5,856 nucleotides of DNA from Chloroflexota bacterium (lineage in GTDB: Bacteria; Chloroflexota; Limnocylindria; Limnocylindrales; CSP1-4). The stretch spans positions 1 to 5,856 of the forward strand of contig JACQEH010000276.1 in assembly GCA_016200675.1 (NCBI GenBank), in the 5' to 3' direction. Shown piece after piece: positions 1 through 4,671 of this stretch (position 1 is its first letter; the number at the start of each line of letters is the position of its first letter). Below the pieces are notes generated by a model that was not told the origin of the DNA, did not search any database, and saw nothing but the letters and a program-made list of their open reading frames with translations. A program made the translations under genes and the position numbers.

Positions 1-317
1 AGCGTGGCGAGGCCGCCGGCCCGGAGGGCCGCGGGGTCGACGGCTGCCGGCGCTCGGCCCGACCCGTTGAGAGCCAACTGGGTGCGGGCGGTCGCGTCCC
101 AGACGAGCCAGAAGGCGTCACCGCCGATGCCGCAGGCGTGGGGCATCACGACCGCCAGGGCCGCGTTGGTGGCGATCGCCGCGTCGACCGCATGCCCGCC
201 CGCCCGCAGGATCGCCAGCCCGGCCGCGGTGGCCAGGTGGTGGGGCGCCACCACCGCCCCGTGGCGGCCCCGTGCCAGCGGTACCGGGACGAAAGGAGGG
301 CCGGCGCCGTGGCTCAC
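1..317 (-). CDS. ggt: Gamma-glutamyltransferase family protein, N-terminal part (cut by window edge)
   Basis: The reverse strand from a GTG at 317 reads 105 codons of the N-terminal part of the Ntn-hydrolase gamma-glutamyltransferase family. These enzymes cleave or transfer the gamma-glutamyl group of glutathione and related compounds. Visible hallmarks are GAVVAPHHLAT (residues 20-30), ILRAGGHAVDAAIATNAAL (36-54), PHACGIGGDAFW (59-70) and NGSGRAP (84-90). By alignment with the family, R88 should be the arginine that binds the substrate alpha-carboxylate. The catalytic threonine and small subunit lie beyond the left edge, so activity cannot be judged. No signal peptide is visible before the first conserved block, so a cytoplasmic member (YwrD-like) is more likely than a periplasmic one. 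The start is fixed by GGAGG nine bases upstream (327-331) and by a GTGA overlap with the stop of the MFS gene, indicating translational coupling. Exact substrate is unknown. Confidence 0.9.
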   Translation of the reverse strand, partial: MSHGAGPPFVPVPLARGRHGAVVAPHHLATAAGLAILRAGGHAVDAAIATNAALAVVMPHACGIGGDAFWLVWDATARTQLALNGSGRAPAAVDPAALRAGGLAT

Positions 318-1615
318 GGAGCGCCGCCTCCGAGCACCGACGGCGTACCCGGGCCGAGGTGATGCTCGAGTCCGCGAAGCTTCGCCAACGGGATGAGGGC
401 GAGGAGCAGGAGCGCGCCCGTCCCCAGGAGCAGGCCATCCATGCCCCGCCAGTTGGCGGCCACGCCGCCGATCAGGCTGCCGCTGATCTGGCCGACACCC
501 AGGAAAACTGAGTAGAGGCCCATGATCGCCCCCCGGTCGCCGGGGAAGCGTTCGCTGACATCGGCCAGGAGCCCGACCGCGGCCGGCGTCGCGCCGGCGA
601 GGACGAAGAGGCCCGCCCCGAGGACGAACGTGGCCAGCAGGACGAGACAAGCCACGAGGATCGACGAGCCGGCCCCGCCGGCCGCGTGGTTCACCACCAG
701 CCCGGCGGCCACGAGGGCGAGGCCGCCCCCGATCCCGAAGAGGATGATCGACGTCCTCCGGAACCGGTCGAAGCGATTCCCCCACCAGTAGATGCCGAAC
801 CCGAAGACGATGGCGATCGCGATGGCCCCGTAGGTGATCTGGTTGGCCGAGAAGCCCTGGAGGAGCCACTGGTCGGGGAACGCCGGGTTGCTCTTGGCCA
901 GTTGGAAGAGCGACTGGCTGAACCACAGGCCGATCGACGCATTGACCGCGATCCAGGTGGGAGCCAGGAGCAGAACGTGGGAGTGCCGGACGAGCTCGGC
1001 ATACCGGCGCAGCGTCGTGTGGGTGGCCGAGCGGGCCGTCGCCTCGTCGTCCGACTCCCGAACCCCGAGGAGGTACACGAGGAACGCCGCCACGTACACC
1101 CCGGCGTTGAGGAGGAAGGCAGTCGGGCCCAGCGCGTTGAAGAGCTCCGGGGCGACGATGAAGCCGAGGCCGAGACCGGCCAGCGTGGCGCCCTCGAAGC
1201 GGGCCGAGGCCTTGCCCCGGAGGGCTTCGTTGCGGGCCGTGGCGAGGGCGATGAAGCCGAGGATGGACGGGATCGAGGCGGCCGTCGAGGCTCCCTGGAG
1301 GAGTCGTGTCCCGCCGAGGGCCACGACATTCGTCGTCGAGGCCGTCAGGAGGACGGCGACGATGCCGAAGACGGGGCCGTAGAGCATCACGCGGTGATGG
1401 CCGATCCGGTCCGAGAGGATCCCGAAGAGCGGTGACAGCAGGAGCTCTGAGAGGTAGAACGCCGCGTTGAGGACGCCGACCGCGATGGCGTTGATCTCCC
1501 CGTGACCGCCGACCGCGAGCCTGGCCAGGTAGAAGTTGAGCATCGCCCCCGTCAGGCCGGTGGCGAAGCGGAGGGCGAACGTCCCGAAGAGCACGGCACG
1601 GAGCGATCGATCCAT
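314..1615 (-). CDS. MFS family transporter
   Basis: A 433-residue integral membrane protein with about 12 hydrophobic segments in two halves, the usual size and layout of the major facilitator superfamily. The signature motif A loop between helices 2 and 3 is clear: GILSDRIGHHR at residues 65-75. A degenerate equivalent, NRFDRFRR, sits in the loop that opens the second half. A short charged cytoplasmic linker (RESDDEATARS and following) separates the halves. The tail after the last helix is short and glycine/proline-rich. Substrate cannot be told from sequence; drug or metabolite efflux and peptide/amino-acid transport are all possible. It is the first gene of a leftward pair, and its TGA overlaps the GTG of the GGT-family gene, suggesting that they serve one process such as handling gamma-glutamyl compounds. 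The start ATG at 1615 has no Shine-Dalgarno sequence but lies seven bases after a TACCCT box, so the message may be leaderless. Confidence 0.93.
   Translation of the reverse strand: MDRSLRAVLFGTFALRFATGLTGAMLNFYLARLAVGGHGEINAIAVGVLNAAFYLSELLLSPLFGILSDRIGHHRVMLYGPVFGIVAVLLTASTTNVVALGGTRLLQGASTAASIPSILGFIALATARNEALRGKASARFEGATLAGLGLGFIVAPELFNALGPTAFLLNAGVYVAAFLVYLLGVRESDDEATARSATHTTLRRYAELVRHSHVLLLAPTWIAVNASIGLWFSQSLFQLAKSNPAFPDQWLLQGFSANQITYGAIAIAIVFGFGIYWWGNRFDRFRRTSIILFGIGGGLALVAAGLVVNHAAGGAGSSILVACLVLLATFVLGAGLFVLAGATPAAVGLLADVSERFPGDRGAIMGLYSVFLGVGQISGSLIGGVAANWRGMDGLLLGTGALLLLALIPLAKLRGLEHHLGPGTPSVLGGGAP
327..331 (-). promoter_or_regulatory. Ribosome binding site of the GGT-family gene
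   Basis: GGAGG on the reverse strand, nine bases before the GTG at 317, lies inside the last codons of the MFS transporter gene. It selects this GTG as the start and supports coupled translation from the shared message. Confidence 0.75.
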
Positions 1616-1622
1616 CGCCGAA

Positions 1623-1628
1623 AGGGTA
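1623..1628 (-). promoter_or_regulatory. Probable -10 box of a leaderless promoter for the MFS/GGT operon
   Basis: The reverse strand reads TACCCT, then seven bases, then the ATG at 1615. A TANNNT box at this distance would place the transcript start at or next to the start codon, explaining the missing ribosome binding site. No good -35 box is seen. The hexanucleotide at 4659-4664 has identical geometry. Confidence 0.5.
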
Positions 1629-1635
1629 CCGGACG

Positions 1636-1674
1636 GTCCCCGCCACTCGTATCATCGGCGCCAGGAGCGGGGAC
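1636..1674. promoter_or_regulatory. 8-bp inverted repeat in the divergent promoter region (candidate operator)
   Basis: GTCCCCGC (1636-1643) and its perfect complement GCGGGGAC (1667-1674) are separated by 23 bp. Arm centres are 31 bp apart, about three helical turns, so a dimeric regulator could meet both arms on one face of the DNA. The repeat encloses the TATCAT box proposed for degV and lies just upstream of the MFS -10 box, so binding could affect both directions. No regulator gene is in the window. This is an inference from symmetry and position. Confidence 0.4.
1650..1655 (+). promoter_or_regulatory. Possible -10 box for degV
   Basis: TATCAT is the only AT-rich hexamer in the intergenic region on this strand. 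It would start a transcript near 1662 with a leader of about 53 bases before the GTG at 1715. The sequence at the -35 position (about 1627-1632) is poor. Confidence 0.4.
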
Positions 1675-1698
1675 GGACGTGCCCGGCCCACCGGCCCC

Positions 1699-1706
1699 GG
1701 GAGGAG
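1699..1706 (+). promoter_or_regulatory. Ribosome binding site of the DegV gene
   Basis: GGGAGGAG ends eight bases before the GTG at 1715. It selects GTG over the long open extension upstream (back to 1502), which runs antisense through the MFS gene, and over the out-of-frame ATG at 1722. Confidence 0.8.
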
Positions 1707-1714
1707 TGCCACCC

Positions 1715-2569
1715 GTGACCCATGTCGCCATCGTCACCGACTCGGCAGCGGACTTCGCCCCCGAGCGGGCCGCGTCGCTGGGGATCAACGTCGTCCCGCT
1801 CGCGGTCAGCTTCGGCGCCGAGAGCTTCAAGGCCGGCGTCGATCTTTCGAGCGCCGAGTTCTGGCAGCGGATGACCGCGCCGGACGCGCCCTTCCCGAAG
1901 ACCGCAGCCTCCAGCCCGGGTGACTTCCAGGCCGCCTACCAGGCCTGCTTCGACGCCGGCGCCGACGCGATCGTCTCGATCCACGTTGCGGGGACGCTGT
2001 CCGGCACCCTCAAGAGCGCGGAGATCGCCCGGAGCATGCTCCCGGGCCGAGACATCCAGATCGTGGACTCCACGAGCGCCTCGATGGGCGAGGGCCTCCT
2101 GGCCGAGCTCGGCGCGGACCTCGCGGCCCGGGGGGTGGGCGCCCCCGAGATCGCCCGCATCCTCACCGAGCGGGCGGCCGACCTGAACCTCTACGTCGCC
2201 CTCGACACCCTCGAGTACCTCCGCCGGGGTGGCCGTATCTCGGGAGCGCAGGCCGCCATCGGCACGCTCCTCTCGTTCAAGCCGATCATCACCATCAAGG
2301 ACGGCACGGTCGAGGCGGCGGAACGGGTCCGGACCCGAGCCAAGGCCCGCGAGCGGGTCATCGAGCTCCTGGCCGCCCGCCCCGTCGAGCGCCTGGCGAT
2401 CCTCTACACCCCGCCGTCGGAGCCCGAGAGCTTCCGCGAGGAGGTCATCGCCGCGATGGCGGGCGGCATCGACCCCGCCAACGTGACCGTCCAGGTCGTC
2501 GGCCCGTCGGTCGGGCCGCACCTGGGCCCGGGGTGCCTCGGAGGCGTGGTCCTCTACCGGCGCGATTAG
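1715..2569 (+). CDS. DegV family protein (fatty-acid-binding)
   Basis: A 284-residue protein, the normal length for the DegV family. It starts MTHVAIVTDSAADF, the family's first beta strand and TDS motif. Further hallmarks are the ligand loop KTAASSP (62-68, usually PxTSQPS), the GTLSGT segment (93-98), VDSTSASMGEG (117-127), YLRRGGRISGAQAAIG, SFKPIITIKDGTV, and the C-terminal GPHLGPGCLGGVVLY. DegV proteins bind one fatty acid between two alpha/beta domains. In Firmicutes they act as FakB, presenting the fatty acid to FakA kinase. No FakA or acyltransferase gene is nearby, so the role here is unproven; general fatty-acid binding or transfer is the safest reading. The protein is cytoplasmic, with no signal peptide. 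It is transcribed divergently from the MFS gene and probably alone, since 711 bp of repeats follow. The GTG start is supported by GGGAGGAG eight bases upstream. Confidence 0.95.
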   Translation: MTHVAIVTDSAADFAPERAASLGINVVPLAVSFGAESFKAGVDLSSAEFWQRMTAPDAPFPKTAASSPGDFQAAYQACFDAGADAIVSIHVAGTLSGTLKSAEIARSMLPGRDIQIVDSTSASMGEGLLAELGADLAARGVGAPEIARILTERAADLNLYVALDTLEYLRRGGRISGAQAAIGTLLSFKPIITIKDGTVEAAERVRTRAKARERVIELLAARPVERLAILYTPPSEPESFREEVIAAMAGGIDPANVTVQVVGPSVGPHLGPGCLGGVVLYRRD

Positions 2570-2643
2570 GGCGCACGCTCGGACCCAGCGGCGCTGCTCC
2601 GGAGGGCGGCACGGCCTCCCGACCCGCGACCGCCGCCTCGGCG

Positions 2644-2669
2644 TGATGCACGCGCCGCATGAACCCGAC
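2644..2669 (-). repeat. Diverged inverted copy of the 26-bp repeat core
   Basis: TGATGCAC, seven unrelated bases, then ATGAACCCGAC. The reverse complement of the 26-bp core at 2770-2795 is TGATGCAC, seven bases, ATGAACTCGGC, so 19 of 26 positions agree and both outer blocks are conserved. With the direct copies it forms a loose inverted pair about 100 bp apart. The match is imperfect and could be partly chance in such GC-rich DNA. Confidence 0.45.
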
Positions 2670-2738
2670 GTTTGCTGGCACTGCTGCGCCGCCCGGATGC
2701 GGGGGGCGACTCATTCGGTCCGCTCGATGCGCATGGCG

Positions 2739-2762
2739 GCTCGACGGAGCCCACCGTCGAGC
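2739..2762. repeat. Perfect 9-bp inverted repeat (hairpin)
   Basis: GCTCGACGG, a six-base spacer AGCCCA, then CCGTCGAGC. It would fold as a strong stem-loop in RNA or single-stranded DNA. It directly abuts the first 53-bp repeat and has no T run after it, so a normal intrinsic terminator is unlikely, though it could still stabilise the degV message end. Confidence 0.6.
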
Positions 2763-2813
2763 GCAGGCCGCCGAGTTCATCCACCTGGTGCATCACCGGG
2801 GGAGCTGGGGGAC
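2761..2813 (+). repeat. 53-bp direct repeat, copy 1
   Basis: The unit starts GCGCAG and contains a 26-bp core (2770-2795) identical to that of copy 2. The core runs from GCCGAGTTCATC through the odd-length palindrome CACCTGGTG to GCATCA, and a G-rich tail follows. The palindrome gives the core a REP-like look. Confidence 0.85.
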
Positions 2814-2866
2814 GCGCAGCGCGCCGAGTTCATCCACCTGGTGCATCAACGGGGAGAGCGGGAGAG
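2814..2866 (+). repeat. 53-bp direct repeat, copy 2
   Basis: It directly adjoins copy 1. The core at 2823-2848 is identical over 26 bp, with CACCTGGTG again in the middle. The two copies differ at a few bases before the core (GGCC against CGCG) and in the G-rich tail, where copy 2 runs into the G-run tract. Confidence 0.85.
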
Positions 2867-2907
2867 CGGGAGAGCGGGGGAGCGGGGGGAGCGGGGGAGC
2901 GGGGGGG
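2851..2907 (+). repeat. G-run short tandem repeat with G-quadruplex potential
   Basis: Successive units are GGGGAGAGC, GGGAGAGC, GGGAGAGC, GGGGGAGC, GGGGGGAGC and GGGGGAGC, followed by seven G. That gives seven runs of three to seven G separated by AGAGC or AGC, which meets the common rule of four runs of at least three G with loops of one to seven bases. The period is eight to nine bases, so replication slippage probably changes its length. All G runs are on the strand that matches the gdhA message. Confidence 0.8.
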
Positions 2908-2913
2908 ACGCGG

Positions 2914-3033
2914 GACGCGCCGAGCCAGCGGCCCCGCGACGCGCCGAGCCAGCGGACGTGGGACGCGCCGAGCAACCGGACGGGCGATGCGCCGAGCCAG
3001 CGGACGGGCGATGCGCCGAGCCAGCGGACGTAA
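2914..3033 (+). repeat. Five 24-bp tandem repeats (minisatellite)
   Basis: Units start at 2914, 2938, 2962, 2986 and 3010, with consensus GAYGCGCCGAGCCAGCGGAC followed by four variable bases. Units 4 and 5 differ only in their last three bases; unit 3 has two changes (AGCAACCGG), and unit 1 has a diverged end. A partial sixth unit, GACGCGTCG, follows at 3034. The GCGCCGAG core also occurs in the second 53-bp repeat just to the left (2821-2828), so the arrays may share an origin. There are no spacers, so this is not a CRISPR. Confidence 0.9.
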
Positions 3034-3090
3034 GACGCGTCGCGGGTCAGCCCGGCGCCCTTGATGGGCCATTCGGCCCGGACTGGGAAA

Positions 3091-3108
3091 GGTTGCGGCA
3101 CGGTTGCG
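3091..3108 (+). promoter_or_regulatory. Paired GGTTGCG direct repeat upstream of gdhA promoter
   Basis: GGTTGCG occurs at 3091-3097 and 3102-3108, exactly 11 bp apart, about one helical turn. The pair is centred near -61 from the transcript start predicted by the TATACT box, a position used by many activators. It could be a binding site for a regulator of nitrogen or amino-acid metabolism; no regulator is identified. Confidence 0.3.
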
Positions 3109-3148
3109 AACGGGATTCCGGCAGGTGTCGGTCACTCCGGGCCCCGGC

Positions 3149-3154
3149 TATACT
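3149..3154 (+). promoter_or_regulatory. -10 box of the gdhA promoter
   Basis: TATACT is a near-consensus -10 box that stands out in this GC-rich stretch. It predicts a transcript start near 3161 and a leader of about 120 bases. The -35 region (about 3126-3131, TGTCGG) is weak, which fits a promoter needing an activator. The long leader leaves room for post-transcriptional control, but no known riboswitch fold was recognised. Confidence 0.55.
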
Positions 3155-3280
3155 GCCCACGCTTTCCACGCGAGAGGCGTCCTGCGTTCCGGGTCGCGTC
3201 GCGCACCGTGGGGTCGTCCGGGAGACGGCTCACCACTCGGGACGGCGAACGCCCGACCGAACCGGAGGAACTCCATACCC

Positions 3281-4546
3281 ATGACCACTGAGCATGCGAC
3301 CGCCCGGATCAATCCGTGGGCGGTGGCACAGCAGCAGTTCGACCTCGCCGCCGAGAAGCTCGGCCTCGATGCCGGCATGCGTGCCGTCCTTCGGGAGCCC
3401 CGCCGTGAGTTCACGGTCCATTTCCCGGTCCACATGGACGACGGCTCGGTCCGCGTCTTCACGGGCTACCGCGTCCAGCACAACCTCGGCCGCGGTCCGG
3501 CCAAGGGCGGCATCCGCTACCACCAGGACGTCTCTATCGACGAGGTCAAGGCCCTCGCCATGTGGATGACCTGGAAGTGCGCGGTCGTGGGCATCCCGTA
3601 CGGCGGCGGCAAGGGCGGCGTGATCGTCGACCCGAAGCAGCTCTCGATGCGCGAGCTCGAGGCCCTCACCCGGCGCTTCTTCACCGAGATCGAGGTCCTC
3701 GTCGGCCCCGAGAAGGACATCCCGGCGCCGGACGTCAACACCAACGCCCAGGTCATGGCCTGGATGATGGACACCTATTCGATGCATGCCGGGTACACGG
3801 TCCCGGGCGTCGTGACGGGCAAGCCCATCAGCCTCGGCGGGTCCGAGGGTCGCAACGAGGCGACCGCTCGCGGCACCGTCTACTGCATCGTCGAAGCGGC
3901 CCGCCACCTGGGCATCGAGCTCAAGAAGGCCAAGGTCGCGGTCCAGGGCTTCGGCAACGCCGGCTCCATCGCGGCCCAGCTGATCGTCGCCGAGGGCTCC
4001 ACGGTCGTGGCGGTCTCCGACTCGACCGGCGGCATCCACAACCCGAACGGGCTGGATGTCAACAAGGTCATCGCCTGGAAGAAGGAGCACGGGACCGTCC
4101 AGGGCTTCCCGGGCGCGACCGACATCGGCAACGAGCAGGTGCTCGAGGTCGAGTGCGAGATCCTCATCCCGGCCGCCCTCGAGAACCAGATCACCGAGCG
4201 CAATGCCGACAAGGTCAAGGCTCGCCTCATCGCCGAGGCGGCCAACGGCCCGACCACCCCGGAGGCCGACCGGATCCTCTGGAAGAAGTCGAAATTCATG
4301 ATCCCCGACATCCTCTGCAACGCGGGCGGTGTCACGGTCTCCTACTTCGAGTGGGTCCAGGACCTGAACCGCGACCACTGGAGCGAGGAGATCGTCAACG
4401 CCAAGCTCAAGGAGATCATGGTCAAGGCCTTCACGTCGGTCCTTGCCATCGCCCGTCGCGAGCAGTGCGACATGCGGACCGCCGCGTACCTCCTGGCCGT
4501 CGAGCGCGTTGCCGACGCCATGGCCATGCGCGGCCTGTACCCGTGA
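3281..4546 (+). CDS. gdhA: Glutamate dehydrogenase
   Basis: A 421-residue Glu/Leu/Phe/Val dehydrogenase of the short hexameric type, catalysing glutamate + NAD(P)+ + water to 2-oxoglutarate + ammonium + NAD(P)H. The N-terminal substrate domain has K75 in AKGGIRYH, K99, catalytic K111 in GIPYGGGKGG, and D151 in IPAPDVNTN. The spacings 24, 12 and 40 match the catalytic residues of Clostridium symbiosum GDH (K89, K113, K125, D165). The Rossmann domain carries VAVQGFGNAG (219-228) and D247 ending the second strand (AVSDSTGG); an acidic residue there usually favours NAD+, though this is not proof. NAGGVTVSYFEWVQ (347-360) with S354 supports glutamate rather than leucine specificity. GGAGGAA (3264-3270) sits ten bases before the ATG, which fixes the start against an open extension to 3104. 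It is probably monocistronic, given its own promoter and a hairpin at 4556-4605. Confidence 0.97.
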   Translation: MTTEHATARINPWAVAQQQFDLAAEKLGLDAGMRAVLREPRREFTVHFPVHMDDGSVRVFTGYRVQHNLGRGPAKGGIRYHQDVSIDEVKALAMWMTWKCAVVGIPYGGGKGGVIVDPKQLSMRELEALTRRFFTEIEVLVGPEKDIPAPDVNTNAQVMAWMMDTYSMHAGYTVPGVVTGKPISLGGSEGRNEATARGTVYCIVEAARHLGIELKKAKVAVQGFGNAGSIAAQLIVAEGSTVVAVSDSTGGIHNPNGLDVNKVIAWKKEHGTVQGFPGATDIGNEQVLEVECEILIPAALENQITERNADKVKARLIAEAANGPTTPEADRILWKKSKFMIPDILCNAGGVTVSYFEWVQDLNRDHWSEEIVNAKLKEIMVKAFTSVLAIARREQCDMRTAAYLLAVERVADAMAMRGLYP

Positions 4547-4555
4547 TCGACGCAG

Positions 4556-4605
4556 CCTGAAACGCCCGACGGCCGGCCTGCGAGGGCCGGCCGTCGTGAT
4601 TCAGG
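4556..4605 (+). terminator. Nested inverted repeat after gdhA, probable terminator
   Basis: CGACGGCCGGCC (4567-4578), a six-base loop TGCGAG, and the perfect complement GGCCGGCCGTCG (4585-4596) form a 12-bp GC stem 20 bases after the gdhA stop. An outer pair, CCTGAA (4556-4561) and TTCAGG (4600-4605), extends it across a small internal loop. There is no T run, so it differs from a classic intrinsic terminator. Such U-less hairpins are common after genes in high-GC genomes and may end transcription or protect the 3' end. Confidence 0.65.
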
Positions 4606-4658
4606 AGGGCGGCGGGACCAGGTCGCGGCTGCCTGACCGGTGGCCCGCGGGGGCGGTG

Positions 4659-4664
4659 TACCAT
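4659..4664 (+). promoter_or_regulatory. Probable -10 box of a leaderless promoter for the 200-residue protein
   Basis: TACCAT is followed by seven bases and then the ATG at 4672, which has no Shine-Dalgarno sequence. The geometry matches that upstream of the MFS gene and suggests transcription starting at the start codon. CTGACC (4633-4638) resembles a -35 box, but the 20-bp spacer is longer than usual. Confidence 0.5.
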
Positions 4665-4671
4665 CGCCGCC

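Larger units (their letters stand above)
2570..3280. other. 711-bp gene-free intergenic region rich in repeats
   Basis: No recognised protein is encoded between degV and gdhA. From left to right it holds about 70 bp of plain GC-rich sequence, a diverged inverted repeat copy (2644-2669), an ATGCGCAT palindrome (2727-2734), a 9-bp-stem hairpin (2739-2762), two 53-bp direct repeats (2761-2866), a G-run tract (2851-2907), five 24-bp tandem repeats (2914-3033), a small inverted repeat GGGCC/GGCCC (3066-3079), then the gdhA promoter and leader. Open frames cross the 24-bp array in several frames because 24 is a multiple of three; their products are low-complexity arginine, alanine and proline strings. 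No good rho-independent terminator for degV was found. Confidence 0.75.

Noticed and set aside
4..396. Forward-strand open frame at the left end
   Set aside because: Antisense to the GGT-family gene, whose conserved blocks read clearly on the reverse strand.
1502..1714. In-frame upstream extension of the DegV gene
   Set aside because: It runs antisense through the MFS N-terminus, encodes no family sequence, and the GTG at 1715 has a strong ribosome site and begins at the DegV family's usual N-terminus.
2608..2630. Possible degV terminator (GGAGG ... CCTCC)
   Set aside because: Only a five-base stem with a nine-base loop and no T run; too weak to annotate.
2914..3033. CRISPR array
   Set aside because: Repeats are directly adjacent with no unique spacers, and no cas genes are present.
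3104..3280. In-frame upstream extension of glutamate dehydrogenase
   Set aside because: It spans the TATACT box, has no similarity to GDH, and the ATG at 3281 has GGAGGAA ten bases upstream and gives a normal family length.
2643..3284. Open frames across the repeat region with 8-residue repeats (for example VRWLGAS on the reverse strand)
   Set aside because: The 24-bp period keeps several frames open at once, products are low-complexity, and no frame has a convincing start with a ribosome site. A real repeat protein cannot be fully excluded without proteomics.
3230..4378. Long reverse-strand open frame of 382 codons
   Set aside because: Antisense to glutamate dehydrogenase, whose catalytic motifs are unambiguous; the product is an arginine/aspartate/valine-rich shadow.
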